Positions 36,629 to 46,026 of a DNA stretch of 64,000 nt are shown here, piece after piece (position 1 is the stretch's first letter; each line of letters starts with the position of its first letter). Made by a program: the position numbers and the translations under genes. Where the stretch lies: positions 1-64,000 of the forward strand of contig NZ_BBJP01000004.1 in NCBI RefSeq assembly GCF_000739595.1. The letters run 5' to 3'. The notes below the pieces were generated by a model. That model did not search any database, was not told where the DNA came from, and worked only from the letters and a program-made list of their open reading frames with translations. This stretch comes from Halorubrum halophilum. Its GTDB lineage: Archaea > Halobacteriota > Halobacteria > Halobacteriales > Haloferacaceae.

Positions 36629-36982
36629 CTACGCGTGGGTCTCATCGTCGTCATCCGAAACGACGTCGTCAACGCCGGTCGGTCCTTCGAGACGAACGGC
36701 GTGACGTGTATGCCGCGCATGGGCCTCTGCCCAGCGCCGAGCGGGTCGCTCTGAGAGAAACTGGTCACCGTCCGGGCAGCGCTGGCACTGAACGATCCAC
36801 GGAGTCACGTCATCCGGGAAGTGACCGGTGTGACGCTCGTGGTCGAGCGCGAACTGCTCGATCGCATGGCTTCCCGGACCGAGATCGGCAAACTCGGTGT
36901 CGAGTGTCCACTCTCGATCACAACGAGTACACGAAACGGTCGGTACCTCGGTTTCGTCGTTCGGAGCCGAATCGTCCGTCAC
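36629..36982 (-). CDS. Small Cys/His-rich protein, unrecognised
   Basis: A 117-residue protein. It has CTRCDREW near residues 17-24, then IEQFALDHERHTGHFPDDVTP, then CQRCPDGDQF, then AEAHARHTRH, so two copies of a helix with repeated His and two CxxC pairs. This could bind one or two zinc ions. I do not recognise a family. GTG 36982 fits the start of the ordered region; an ATG at 37051 is the alternative and would add 23 residues. Confidence 0.6.
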   Translation of the reverse strand: MTDDSAPNDETEVPTVSCTRCDREWTLDTEFADLGPGSHAIEQFALDHERHTGHFPDDVTPWIVQCQRCPDGDQFLSERPARRWAEAHARHTRHAVRLEGPTGVDDVVSDDDDETHA

Positions 36983-37518
36983 GGCTCCGCTTCGTCCCGA
37001 GGCCACTTCAACGGCGACCACTGTGGCTTCGTGTGATCGCGCCACCACCAACGATCACGACGAGTGGATCGTCTCCACGACCATTCTCAGAGCGTTCGAA
37101 CGGGTGATCCGTGTCACCGAGGCTGTTGTCTGTCGTGCGCTATTCGACCGTCTGAAGACCCGACTCGAGGGCGTCAACCGCGCGCTCAAGCTACGGGCGG
37201 TCGATCGTCGCGCGGTGGCTGGTCGCGCCGTCGTCACTCGGCATGTGTCGGGGTCGCCTCGACGCACGGATTACTGTGGCCCGGCCGGTTCCGAACGGTT
37301 CCGGAGGGTCGCGCTCTCGGTGGCGTCTCCGGGGTTCGGTGGTTCCGGATGGTCGGTTACTCAGGATCGCCGTCGACCGACAGCGGGTGTCGCGTCGGCG
37401 TCGTTCCCTCGGGGCCGATTCCGAGCAGGGGTATCGTCTGCAGAGACGAGCAGACAGCGGGCGCCGTGAGTTCTCTCGGCGTGGGTGATACTGGTGGAGC
37501 CACCAACTGTTCGTACCG
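36983..37518. other. Long spacer without a supported gene
   Basis: About 535 bases between a zinc-ribbon-like gene and the DMT exporter gene. Open frames exist on both strands, but none has the acidic composition or motif of a haloarchaeal protein; all are Arg/Ser-rich. I see no repeat element or RNA gene here. Confidence 0.5.
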
Positions 37519-38409
37519 CTATGGCCGAGGCAGCGCCCGCCACTTCGCGGCGACGAACCCCGCGAAGATGAACGCGAATCCGGCGACGGTCGCTGGCGTC
37601 ACGTCCTGCCCGAGCACGAGCCAGCCTGCCAGCGCCGCGAACACGGGAATCACGTACTCGATGAAGCTCATCTCGATTGGGCCGAGGTCATCGAGGAGTG
37701 TGAAGTACAGCAGGAAGCCGCCGACGCCGGCGACCGCGGAGAGGTACGCGATGGCGCCGAGCGCGGACGGCGTCCACGTGGCGGCCGCGAACGACTGGCC
37801 GGGGAGCGCAAGCACGGCGGCGTGGAGGACGACCGCGCCGACGGCCATCATCCACGCCTGCGTGGAGAGGAACGGCATCGACGGTGATCGGCTGTGGGTG
37901 ACGACCGCGGCGACGGCGAACGCGAGCGCGGACGCGAGCACGAGCGACACACCGAGGACGCTGTCCGCGATGTTTGCGGGGTCGGGGTCAGCGATGATGA
38001 TGACGCCAACGAACCCGAGCGCGACGCCGAGCGCGGTGGCGCCGGTGAACTCCGCGTCGGTGGAGACGAGGCGCGTGAGCGCGGGCGTCACCACGGGGAC
38101 GAGACCCAACAGAACGGCGGCGACGCCGCCCGTGACGTACCGCTGGCCGGCGAAGAGGAACGCGTGGTGGGCGCCGATGATGAGCGCGCCGCCGATGAGC
38201 ACGTAGACGTAGTCGTCCCGAGTTCGGGGGCGGAACTCAGTACCGGAGGCGAAAACGGCGGCGAACAGCAGCGCGGCGGCGATGTCGAAGCGCACGGCCG
38301 CGAACGGCACCGCGGGGAGGTCCGCGAGGCCGACATCCGTCGCCATAAACGCCGTTCCCCAGACGGCACACAGTAGCAGGTAACGGCCGGCCGTCCGGTA
38401 GCGACTCAT
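37519..38409 (-). CDS. EamA/DMT family transporter
   Basis: A 296-residue membrane protein with ten hydrophobic helices in two similar halves, each an EamA domain. The first includes LLLCAVWGTAFMATDVGL and PVVTPALTRLVS. The second has PIEMSFIEYVIPVFAALAGWLVLGQ, the typical helix pair with Pro before the end. Members export amino acids or other metabolites. The substrate is unknown. The gene is alone and divergent from the trp operon. Confidence 0.88.
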   Translation of the reverse strand: MSRYRTAGRYLLLCAVWGTAFMATDVGLADLPAVPFAAVRFDIAAALLFAAVFASGTEFRPRTRDDYVYVLIGGALIIGAHHAFLFAGQRYVTGGVAAVLLGLVPVVTPALTRLVSTDAEFTGATALGVALGFVGVIIIADPDPANIADSVLGVSLVLASALAFAVAAVVTHSRSPSMPFLSTQAWMMAVGAVVLHAAVLALPGQSFAAATWTPSALGAIAYLSAVAGVGGFLLYFTLLDDLGPIEMSFIEYVIPVFAALAGWLVLGQDVTPATVAGFAFIFAGFVAAKWRALPRP

Positions 38410-38564
38410 TCACGAGGAGGTCGCCGCCAACGGCGAAATATGCGTCGAACCGCTCCGCCTATCCGAGCGTCCGGACGCGCGTGGCGACGGCGGTAATAGT
38501 ATTTTATAGATAGTACCACTCGTTGACGTTCTGAGATTCCTTCACGTCCCCTTCCCCCGCAAGC

Positions 38565-38572
38565 CTTATGAA
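38565..38572 (+). promoter_or_regulatory. TATA box of trpCBA
   Basis: CTTATGAA centred 29 bases before the trpC ATG fits a leaderless transcript starting near the ATG. Confidence 0.55.
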
Positions 38573-38582
38573 CAGATACGTG

Positions 38583-38600
38583 CATTAGTGTACACTAATG
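38583..38600 (+). promoter_or_regulatory. Perfect 18-base palindrome overlapping the trpC start
   Basis: CATTAGTGTACACTAATG is its own reverse complement and includes the trpC ATG as the last three bases. It lies downstream of the TATA box, exactly where a repressor could block initiation. The centre TGTACA equals the TRP box core bound by TrpY in Methanothermobacter. Confidence 0.7.
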
Positions 38601-39407
38601 GAGGATCAATCCGAGCTGGCCCCGGCGGTCAGATCGATCCTGTCGGCGGCCCGCGACCGGGCGGCCGAGGGCCGATCCGGCGAGGTCGCCGTCGAGCCGC
38701 GTGACCTGCGGGCGGCGTTCGACCGCGCCGAGGCCGACGGGCGCGTCCCCGTGATCGCCGAGGTGAAGCCCACGAGCCCGACGACGGAGGGCACCCGCGA
38801 GGACGATCCGGTCGCGCTCGCGGAGGGGATGGTCGCCGGCGGCGCGGCCGCGCTGAGCGTGCTCACCGAGCCGGCGCACTTCGGCGGGAGCACCGACACG
38901 CTCGACCGCGTGCGCGAGGCAGTCGACGTGCCAGTCCTCCGGAAAGACTTCGTCGTCGCCGAGTCGCAGCTCGACGCCGTCGCAAGCGACGTGGTCCTGC
39001 TGATCGCGCGGTTCGTCGGTGACGACCTCCCCGACCTGCTCGCTGCCGCGCGCGACCGCGGCTTCCAGGTCCTCGTCGAGGTCCACGACCGCGAGGAGCT
39101 GGACCGCGCGCTCGACGCGGGCGCGACGATCATCGGCGTGAACAACCGCGACCTCGCCGAGCTGGTCGTCGACCTCGAAACCTTCGAGTCGGTGGCGCCC
39201 CGCGTCCCCGACGACGTGACGCTGATCGCCGAGAGCGGCATCGGCTCGCTCGCCGACGTTCGCCGGATGCGCGCGGCGGGCGCCGACGCCCTCCTCGTCG
39301 GTAGCGCGATCATGGACGGCGACGTGGAGGCGAACACGCGTGAGTTGGTGCGGGCGGAGGCGGACGACGAGAGCGACACCAGAGACACCACGGAGACACC
39401 CACATGA
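38598..39407 (+). CDS. trpC: Indole-3-glycerol phosphate synthase
   Basis: A 269-residue TIM-barrel enzyme that closes the indole ring from carboxyanthranilate ribulose phosphate. Family motifs are [15 protein letters not shown] (about 50-64), [22 protein letters not shown] (catalytic Lys), GVNNRDL near residues 180-186 and [12 protein letters not shown] near 213-224. It is the first gene of trpCBA, with a four-base overlap to trpB. Its start sits inside an 18-base palindrome. Confidence 0.95.
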   Translation: MEDQSELAPAVRSILSAARDRAAEGRSGEVAVEPRDLRAAFDRAEADGRVPVIAEVKPTSPTTEGTREDDPVALAEGMVAGGAAALSVLTEPAHFGGSTDTLDRVREAVDVPVLRKDFVVAESQLDAVASDVVLLIARFVGDDLPDLLAAARDRGFQVLVEVHDREELDRALDAGATIIGVNNRDLAELVVDLETFESVAPRVPDDVTLIAESGIGSLADVRRMRAAGADALLVGSAIMDGDVEANTRELVRAEADDESDTRDTTETPT

Positions 39408-40708
39408 GCGAGACCGAATCATCGACGAGCGAGGTTGGAGAGCTTTCGCGACGGCCCGGCCGCGAGCGCGGCCGCGACGACGGGAAGTTCGGCCGCTACG
39501 GCGGCCAGTACGTCCCGGAGGCGCTGATGCCCGCGATCGAGGAGCTGACAGACGCCTACGAGCGCTACGTCCTCGACAACGAGGACGGGTTCATGGACGA
39601 GTTCCGCGAGCGACTCGCGGACTTCGGCGGGCGGCCGACGCCGCTTCAGCGCGCCGACCGGCTCTCGGAGCGCTACGACACGGAGGTGTACCTCAAACGG
39701 GAGGACCTCCTCCACGGCGGCGCCCACAAGCTGAACAACGCGCTCGGGCAGGTCCTGCTCGCGAAGTACATGGGCAAAGAGCGGATCATCGCGGAGACGG
39801 GCGCCGGCCAGCACGGCACCGCGACCGCGATGGCGGCCGCGCACCTCGACATGCCCTGTACGATCTACATGGGCGAGCGCGACATCAACCGCCAGCGACC
39901 CAACGTGTTCCGGATGAAGCTCAACGGCTCGGAGGTGAAGCCGGTGACGACGGGTCGGGGCACGCTCAAGGAGGCCATCTCCGAGACGATGCGCGACTGG
40001 GCGGAGACGGTCGAGGACACCCACTACGTGATCGGGTCGATCGTCGGCCCGCACCCGTTCCCGGTGATGGTCCGCGACTTCCAGGCGGTCATCTCCGAGG
40101 AGGCGCGCGAGCAGTCGATCGAGAAGACGGGCGGGCTCCCGACCGACGTGGTCGCCTGCGCGGGCGGCGGCTCGAACACGATGGGGGCGTTCGCCGACTT
40201 CGTCGACGACGAGTCGGTCGACCTCCACGCGGTCGAGGCCGGCGGCTCGACGCTGGAGGTCGACGAGGAAGCGGGCGTGGCCCCGAACTCGGCGTCGCTG
40301 TACGCGGGCGACGAGGGCGTGCTCCACGGGGCGCGCACGAAGCTCCTGCAGGATTCCGACGGCCAGATAATGGAGAGCCACTCGATCTCCTCCGGGCTCG
40401 ACTACGCCGGCGTCGGCCCCGAGCTCGCCTACCTCGTCGACGAGGGGCGGGTGAGCCCCGTCGCCGTCGACGACGACGCGGCGTTAGAGGGGTTCCACCG
40501 GCTCTCCTCCACGGAGGGGATCATCCCCGCGCTGGAGACGGCGCACGCGTTCGGCTTCTTGGAGGAACACCACGAGGACCTCGGCGAGCGCGTCGTCGTC
40601 AACGTCTCCGGGCGCGGCGACAAGGACCTCGACGCCGCCATCGAGGAGACGGACCAGCGCGACATCGACGAGGCGCCCGACATGTCGATGTTCACGGGGG
40701 GGATCTGA
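39404..40708 (+). CDS. trpB: Tryptophan synthase beta chain
   Basis: A 434-residue PLP enzyme that joins indole and serine. The segment [15 protein letters not shown] opens the conserved part, and the Schiff-base Lys109 lies in [24 protein letters not shown] (about 128-139) is the catalytic Glu region, and the phosphate loop is [12 protein letters not shown] near 250-261. A normal-length TrpB1-type chain, it overlaps trpC and ends one base before trpA starts, so the three are a tight operon. Confidence 0.97.
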   Translation: MSETESSTSEVGELSRRPGRERGRDDGKFGRYGGQYVPEALMPAIEELTDAYERYVLDNEDGFMDEFRERLADFGGRPTPLQRADRLSERYDTEVYLKREDLLHGGAHKLNNALGQVLLAKYMGKERIIAETGAGQHGTATAMAAAHLDMPCTIYMGERDINRQRPNVFRMKLNGSEVKPVTTGRGTLKEAISETMRDWAETVEDTHYVIGSIVGPHPFPVMVRDFQAVISEEAREQSIEKTGGLPTDVVACAGGGSNTMGAFADFVDDESVDLHAVEAGGSTLEVDEEAGVAPNSASLYAGDEGVLHGARTKLLQDSDGQIMESHSISSGLDYAGVGPELAYLVDEGRVSPVAVDDDAALEGFHRLSSTEGIIPALETAHAFGFLEEHHEDLGERVVVNVSGRGDKDLDAAIEETDQRDIDEAPDMSMFTGGI

Positions 40709-41605
40709 ATGGCCGATACCGGAAATTCGGAGGCCATCGCCGAGGCGTTCGCCGACGGTCCCGCCTACGTCCCGTACCTCGTCGTCGGCGACCCGGACTA
40801 CGAGTCCTCGAAGGCGTACGTCGAGGCGCTCGACCGCGGCGGCGCTGACGTGATCGAGCTCGGGCTTCCCTTCTCCGAGCCGATCGCGGAGGGGTCGACG
40901 ATTCAGGAAGCGCTCGTCCGCTCGCTCGACGCGGGGATGACGCCCGACCGGTTCTTCGCGTTCGCGGAGGAGCTGGATGTGGACGCCGCGTTGGTCTGCA
41001 TGACGTATTATAACCTCATTTACCAGTACGGGGATAGCGAGGCGCGGAGCGCCTCGGACGCGAGCGGTGAAACCGCGAGCGCCGGCCCCCGACCCTTCGT
41101 CGAGCGCGCCGCCGCGGCCGGCATCGAGGGGCTCGTCGTCCCCGACCTCCCGGCCGAGGAGGCCGACCCGCTGCGGGAGGCCTGCGACGAGTTCGGGCTC
41201 GACCTCGTCTTCATCGTCGCGCCCACCACGCGCGCGGACCGCCTCGACCGGCTCATGGAGCGCGTGTCCGGGTACGTGTACGTCCAGGCCCGGCTCGGCA
41301 CGACCGGCGCCCGCGACGACGTGTCCGACCAGACCACCCAGAGCCTCGACCGGCTCCGCGAGTACGACGTGCCGAAGGCCGTCGGGTTCGGCATCTCGGC
41401 GGGCGAGCACGCCGAGCGCATCGTCGCCGGCGGCGCCGACGGGATCATCGTCGGTTCGGCGCTCGTCGACATCGTCGCCGAGGGCGTCGAGGACGACCTG
41501 TCGACCGCCGAGATCGCCGACCGGCTGGAGGCGCTCTCGCGGGAACTGAAGGAGGGGGCCGAGCGCGGCTACGCCGCGCGCGTCGAGCCGGCGGAGTCGC
41601 GGTGA
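40709..41605 (+). CDS. trpA: Tryptophan synthase alpha chain
   Basis: A 298-residue TIM barrel that splits indole-glycerol phosphate. Catalytic Glu lies in [15 protein letters not shown] (about 48-62). The indole-site region [13 protein letters not shown] follows, then [10 protein letters not shown], and the phosphate loops [11 protein letters not shown] and IVGSALVDI. Between YQYG and the next helix (PRPFVERA) there are about 18 extra residues ([18 protein letters not shown]) encoded by short palindromes. The insertion is in frame and other motifs are intact, so the protein is probably active. Confidence 0.95.
   Translation: MADTGNSEAIAEAFADGPAYVPYLVVGDPDYESSKAYVEALDRGGADVIELGLPFSEPIAEGSTIQEALVRSLDAGMTPDRFFAFAEELDVDAALVCMTYYNLIYQYGDSEARSASDASGETASAGPRPFVERAAAAGIEGLVVPDLPAEEADPLREACDEFGLDLVFIVAPTTRADRLDRLMERVSGYVYVQARLGTTGARDDVSDQTTQSLDRLREYDVPKAVGFGISAGEHAERIVAGGADGIIVGSALVDIVAEGVEDDLSTAEIADRLEALSRELKEGAERGYAARVEPAESR
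41038..41076 (+). repeat. Two adjacent palindromes inside trpA
   Basis: CGAGGCGC-GGA-GCGCCTCG (41038-41056) is a perfect 8-base stem with a three-base loop. GCGGT-GAA-ACCGC (41064-41076) is a 5-base stem with a GAA loop. Together they encode the extra TrpA loop. The same stem-GAA-stem style is seen in repeat element A. Confidence 0.7.
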
Positions 41606-41687
41606 TCGCGGCTTCGAGCCAATACGTCCCCGAACGAAACCCACTTACCTACGATTGCCACACTCTCACACAACGACCGACACCATC

Positions 41688-42479
41688 ATGACAGCAGGAC
41701 TCTCGGCACGACTCGACCGCATCTCCACGAACGACCGGTACCTCATCGTCCCCATGGACCACGGGCTCACGATGGGCGCCGTCGACGGCCTCGTCGACAT
41801 CGAGTCGACGATCGACGGCGTGACGAGCGGCGGCGCGGACGCGGTGCTCACCCAGCGGGGGATCGCGCCGCGCGTCCACGAGAACAAGAACGACGCGGGC
41901 TACATCGTCCACCTCAACGGATCGACGACGATCGGCCCCGACGAGAGCGACAAGCGCGTCACCGGCACTGCCGAGGACGCGGTGCGCGCGGGCGCCGACG
42001 CCGTCTCCTTCCACATCAACGTCGGCTCCGACCACGAGCCGGACCAGATCGAAGAGCTCGCGGAGCTGACCGCCGACGCCGACCGCCTCGGCCTCCCCGT
42101 GCTCGCGATGGCGTACGCGCGCGGACCCGGCGTCGACGAGACCGATCCCGAGGCGCTCGGGCACGCGGTACGGCTCGCCGAGGAAGTCGGCGCCGACGTG
42201 GTGAAAACGGGCTACTCGGGCGACGGCGACTCCTTCGAGCGCGTCACGGAGTCGACCCGGCTCCCGGTCGTCATCGCCGGCGGCTCGAAGGGGACCGACC
42301 GCGACACCGTCGAGATGGTGCGCGGCGCGATGGACGGCGACGCGGCCGGCGTGTCGATGGGGCGATCGATCTTCCAGCACGAGGACCCTGAGGGGATCGC
42401 CCGCGCGGTGTCGGCGGTCGTCCACGACGACGCGAGCGTCGACGACGCGCTCGCCGCGGGCGGGTTTGTCGAGGCGTAG
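41688..42479 (+). CDS. ADH synthase (2-amino-3,7-dideoxy-D-threo-hept-6-ulosonate synthase)
   Basis: A 263-residue class I aldolase-like barrel. It shows LIVPMDHGLTMGAVDG (about 20-35), VLTQRGIAPR, NGSTTIGPD, then VVKTGYSGD with the Schiff-base Lys, and VIAGGSKGTD (about 193-202). This set separates it from plain FBP aldolases. It makes the first intermediate of the archaeal route to 3-dehydroquinate, the partner of DHQ synthase II coded ~1.7 kb away. ATG 41688 is chosen because the conserved region begins there. It follows trpA by 82 bases. Confidence 0.9.
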   Translation: MTAGLSARLDRISTNDRYLIVPMDHGLTMGAVDGLVDIESTIDGVTSGGADAVLTQRGIAPRVHENKNDAGYIVHLNGSTTIGPDESDKRVTGTAEDAVRAGADAVSFHINVGSDHEPDQIEELAELTADADRLGLPVLAMAYARGPGVDETDPEALGHAVRLAEEVGADVVKTGYSGDGDSFERVTESTRLPVVIAGGSKGTDRDTVEMVRGAMDGDAAGVSMGRSIFQHEDPEGIARAVSAVVHDDASVDDALAAGGFVEA

Positions 42480-42506
42480 CGGTCCGATCCGTTTCGACGT
42501 TCAGGC

Positions 42507-44084
42507 TCAGCAGGCGGCGCGTATCCGCTCTTCTCTCACCGACTCACCCACCGGCCCGTTGGGATCGACCGGCTGCTCGACGTGGAAGACGGTCACGGAC
42601 TCCACGCTGCGGTCCGATCGCTCACAGACGTACGCCGCCACCGGTCGATACCGCGACTCCCCGGCGTTCTTCATCCTGAATCCGAACTGGTGCCAGAGGG
42701 TCGTCGGATAGGCCTCCGCAGCGTCCGGCGGTCGGTCGTACGTGACCGCCTCCCCGTGGTGCACGTCGATCGATTCGCCCGATTCGAGCGTCCCCCGGAT
42801 GACGTACCAGCTGGAGGCGTCCGGCGGGTTCGGCGCGAAGAACGACCAGCTCACCTCCGACAGTTCGCCGCCGGATTCCGACGCCGGGAGATCGACAAGC
42901 CCGACACCCGCGGCCTGCCACCACACGAGCGCGAGGAAGAAGCCCGCGAGCAGCAGGACCGCTCCCACCCGGATCCCGCGGCGAACCCGTGACTGAACCG
43001 GAGACGCGACCTCGGCCGCGCTTCCGCCGTCGTCTCGATCGGTCTCGCTCGCGTCGCCGCCGCTTCGGTATGCCCGCTCCGCAGGCCCGGAGGAGCCGTG
43101 GAGCTTCGACGCGGCGGCCTCGACGCAGTTCCAGACCCCGGGCGGGAGAAACAGGAGCAGGATCGCGATCATGACGAACGGGAACACGCCGAGCCGCATC
43201 GTCGCGGCCATGCCGAGGTGCGCGGAGACGAACGCGAGTGCGATCCCGGCCCTCAGCCACCCGGTCGCGACGACCAGCAGAACGGACGCCGAAAGGAGCG
43301 CGATCCAGAGCCAGTTTACCGCCGCGAGAACCGCGGCGTGTTCCGAGAGAAGCGGCCCCAGTCCGACAGTGAGCTCCCCTAACTGGAAGATCCGAGGGAC
43401 CGCGACACCAGACATCCACGCGTCGCTCCGGTACTTGGAGACCGCGTTCGCCGCGTAGATCGACACGAGCGTCAGGAGCGTGACGGCCGTTCCGAGCGAA
43501 CAGACTCGCGGAGCGACGCCGTCCTCTCGCTCCTCAGCACCTCGCCCGCCGGCGGTATCTCGCTCCGTGCGATCGCCCCATCGATCCGCACCCAGCGACC
43601 AGCGGGCGTCGAGCGGGAGAAAGAGGCTCAAGAAGAGGAACACGACCAGAATCGTGTTCCCGCCGTTGATCACGTACGGGTTCCGAGCGTACAGCGACGC
43701 GAGCAGGACGACCGAGAGACCCGTCGACGCCCGCGTCCGATAGCCGACGAGCAGGCCGACGGTGGCGCAAACCGCGACCGCTATCAGTCCCGTCTGTACC
43801 CACATCGACCCCGAGATCGCGTGGATCGAGACGGCCTCCAACAGCGGGAACACTTCGGCAAGCGTCGAACGCGGAAGGACGCCGCCGTCCGTGTAAAACG
43901 CCCTCACCGCCGGAAGCCGAAAGACTAGCAGGTCCCCGAGGATGCAGAGCGCCACCGCGATTCGGAACGCGCCGAGGGCTCGCGGATCGATCCCGAGAGA
44001 CGGCGTGGCCCGCTCGCGGAGGGACTCGCGTGCCGCCGCGTATCGGGAACCCGCCTTCGAGAGGCGCTGGCGTGGTGGCGTCAT
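42507..44084 (-). CDS. HTTM-domain membrane protein
   Basis: A 525-residue protein. The N-terminal half matches the HTTM (vitamin K-dependent gamma-carboxylase-like) domain: GAFRIAVALCILGDLL, FYTDGGVLPRS, and helices with NGGNTILVVFLFLSLFLPLD. About seven or eight helices end near residue 400, and a soluble C-terminal part follows with SWSFFAPNPPDASSWYVIRG, a feature of these proteins. Whether haloarchaeal members carboxylate anything is unknown. It lies between the ADH synthase gene and the DHQ synthase II gene on the opposite strand. Confidence 0.82.
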   Translation of the reverse strand: MTPPRQRLSKAGSRYAAARESLRERATPSLGIDPRALGAFRIAVALCILGDLLVFRLPAVRAFYTDGGVLPRSTLAEVFPLLEAVSIHAISGSMWVQTGLIAVAVCATVGLLVGYRTRASTGLSVVLLASLYARNPYVINGGNTILVVFLFLSLFLPLDARWSLGADRWGDRTERDTAGGRGAEEREDGVAPRVCSLGTAVTLLTLVSIYAANAVSKYRSDAWMSGVAVPRIFQLGELTVGLGPLLSEHAAVLAAVNWLWIALLSASVLLVVATGWLRAGIALAFVSAHLGMAATMRLGVFPFVMIAILLLFLPPGVWNCVEAAASKLHGSSGPAERAYRSGGDASETDRDDGGSAAEVASPVQSRVRRGIRVGAVLLLAGFFLALVWWQAAGVGLVDLPASESGGELSEVSWSFFAPNPPDASSWYVIRGTLESGESIDVHHGEAVTYDRPPDAAEAYPTTLWHQFGFRMKNAGESRYRPVAAYVCERSDRSVESVTVFHVEQPVDPNGPVGESVREERIRAAC

Positions 44085-44208
44085 TCGGTCGTTGACTCAA
44101 ACAGTGTGATCTCACTGGTAAGTGCTTTGTCATCGGAACGCCGCGCCGTCGCCCGCAACGCACGACCCTTCCGCAGTTTTCAAGCACGCCCGCCGTGAGG
44201 TTCCGACA

Positions 44209-45381
44209 ATGACACGCACGGTCTGGGTGAAAGCCGACGGGGACGTCGGCGACTGGGAGGCGCGCAAGCGACGGATCACGGCCGCCATCGAGGCCGGCGC
44301 GGACTGGGTGCTCGTCGACGAGACCGACGTGGGCCGCGTCCGCGACCTCGGCGACATCTCGGTCGCCGCGTTCCGCTCCGAGGCGGACGTGATCGACGAC
44401 GGCGAGAACGGTCCCGAGGCCGACGCCTACTTCGTCGGGAAGGGCGGCGAGGGGGACGGCACGATCGACATGCCCGAGGACCTGTCCGGGTCCGCGGACC
44501 TCACGACGGTCCGGCGGCGCGACGACCGGGCACAGGGCGTCTACGTCCGGGTGCTCGGCACCGAGTACGAGCGCTTCGCCGAGGAGGCCGCCGACGACGC
44601 CGAGTTCACCGTCGTCGTCGGCGAGGACTGGTCGATCATCCCGCTGGAGAACCTGATCGCGCGGGTCGGCGAGGAGACGCACCTCGTCGCGGGCGCGACC
44701 ACCGCCGCCGAGGCGAAGACCGCCTTCGAGACGCTGGAGATTGGCGCCGACGGCGTCCTTCTCGACACCGACTCCCCGGACGAGATCCGCGGCGCGGTCG
44801 ACGCCCGCGACGCCGCCGACCGCGAGACGCTCGACCTCCGGCACGCCGAGGTGACCGCGGTCGAGCGCACCGGGATGGCCGACCGCGTCTGTATCGACAC
44901 CGGCTCGCTCATGGACGACGACGAGGGGATGCTCGTCGGGTCGATGTCGCGCGGGCTGTTCTTCGTCCACGCCGAGACCGCGGAGTCGCCGTACGTCGAG
45001 TCGCGCCCGTTCCGCGTGAACGCCGGCGCGGTCCACGCGTACGTCCGCAACGCCGAGGGCGGCACCAACTACCTCGCGGAGCTGACGAGCGGCGACGAGG
45101 TGCAGATCGTCGACACCGCGGGCCACACCCGGGAGGCGATCGTCGGGCGCGTGAAGATCGAGAAGCGGCCGATGTTCCGGATTCAGGCCGAGGTCGAGAC
45201 GGAGGAGGGCGTCGACCGCATCGAGACGCTGATCCAGAACGCCGAGACGGTGAAGGTCGCGACCGCGGACGGGAAGAAGGCGGTCACCGACTTAGAGGAG
45301 GGCGACGAGGCGCTCGTCTACTACGAGGACGTGGCGCGTCACTTCGGTGAGGCGGTCGAGGAGAGCATCATCGAGAAGTGA
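44209..45381 (+). CDS. 3-dehydroquinate synthase II
   Basis: A 390-residue archaeal-type enzyme, unlike bacterial AroB. It begins MTRTVWVKADGDVGDWEARKRR, followed by GADWVLVDETDVGRVRDLG, then VGEDWSIIPLENLIA, GADGVLLDTDSP and RVCIDTGSLMDDDEGMLVGS, which are conserved in this family. The C-terminal third has VHAYVRNAEGGTNYLAEL. It turns the ADH synthase product into 3-dehydroquinate with NAD. ATG 44209 is used since sequence above it is not conserved. Hairpins follow the stop. Confidence 0.93.
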   Translation: MTRTVWVKADGDVGDWEARKRRITAAIEAGADWVLVDETDVGRVRDLGDISVAAFRSEADVIDDGENGPEADAYFVGKGGEGDGTIDMPEDLSGSADLTTVRRRDDRAQGVYVRVLGTEYERFAEEAADDAEFTVVVGEDWSIIPLENLIARVGEETHLVAGATTAAEAKTAFETLEIGADGVLLDTDSPDEIRGAVDARDAADRETLDLRHAEVTAVERTGMADRVCIDTGSLMDDDEGMLVGSMSRGLFFVHAETAESPYVESRPFRVNAGAVHAYVRNAEGGTNYLAELTSGDEVQIVDTAGHTREAIVGRVKIEKRPMFRIQAEVETEEGVDRIETLIQNAETVKVATADGKKAVTDLEEGDEALVYYEDVARHFGEAVEESIIEK

Positions 45382-45430
45382 GTGGTCGAACGCAGTGAGA
45401 CCACTACAAACGAGCGGGCCTGTGGCCCGC
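45381..45430 (+). repeat. Two hairpins downstream of DHQ synthase II
   Basis: AGTGGTC (45381-45387) pairs perfectly with GACCACT (45399-45405), and GCGGGCC (45414-45420) with GGCCCGC (45424-45430). They directly follow the stop. They may act in termination or be short palindromic insertions. The spacer 45382-45513 shows no gene. Confidence 0.6.
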
Positions 45431-45513
45431 GAGTAGCGGGACCGACCGGATGGGAGGTCTCGTAGGCGAACGGCGAAGCCGCGAGCATCGTTATCGCGGA
45501 ATCGGGAGCGTGT

Positions 45514-45906
45514 TTACGAATACGCGTCGTCGAACTCTCGTTCGCGTCGCATCAACTCCTCAACGCCGTGTTCAAGGATCCCGCGCCCCATTCCGGTCGG
45601 TCGGTAGTACGTGTAAAACCCCTGGCTGTCGGCGGTGCGTCGCTGACGCTTCTCCACGAGGCCGACATCCACCAGTTCGCTGAGGTGGTAGTGGAAGTTG
45701 GGAGCGTCGGCGCCGATCACCCGATTCAGCTCGGTCGCGCTCAGCTCGTCGTTCGCGACGAGCGTTCGGAGGATTCGGAACCGCATCGGATGGCCGATCG
45801 CCTGCTGCATCGCGAGGTACTCTTCGAGCGTCAGCCCGCTCTCCTCCGGGAGCGGCGGCTCGGGACGGCGTATCTCGCCCGGAGACCGACGATCTGTTTC
45901 ACCCAT
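45514..45906 (-). CDS. ArsR-type winged-helix regulator
   Basis: A 130-residue protein with a winged HTH: HPMRFRILRTLVANDELSATELNRVIG (about 39-65), then recognition helix APNFHYHLSELVDVGLVEKRQ and a wing with TADSQGFYTYYRPT. It ends with a helical tail. No metal Cys are seen. The gene is divergent from a small gene at 46027, separated by an AT-rich spacer, so it may control itself and that gene. The signal is unknown. Confidence 0.85.
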   Translation of the reverse strand: MGETDRRSPGEIRRPEPPLPEESGLTLEEYLAMQQAIGHPMRFRILRTLVANDELSATELNRVIGADAPNFHYHLSELVDVGLVEKRQRRTADSQGFYTYYRPTGMGRGILEHGVEELMRREREFDDAYS

Positions 45907-45964
45907 CTCTCATGAGAGCGATAAATCGCAATTCACTTAACCGTTCTCTAGTCGAATATTTTTG

Positions 45965-45982
45965 ACAAACCCGATATTTATA
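45965..45982 (+). promoter_or_regulatory. AT-rich TATA-like element in divergent spacer
   Basis: The segment around GATATTTATATACT is the only strong TATA-like run between the regulator gene and the small gene at 46027. It is placed for a plus-strand transcript starting near 46000. Confidence 0.4.
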
Positions 45983-46026
45983 TACTACCCGCACGGTACG
46001 ACCACACCGTCTTCATCGCCCCGCAG

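Noticed and set aside
37064-38206. 380-codon plus-strand frame in the spacer and across the DMT exporter gene
   Set aside because: Ser/Arg/Pro-rich with no motif; most of it is antisense to the exporter gene.
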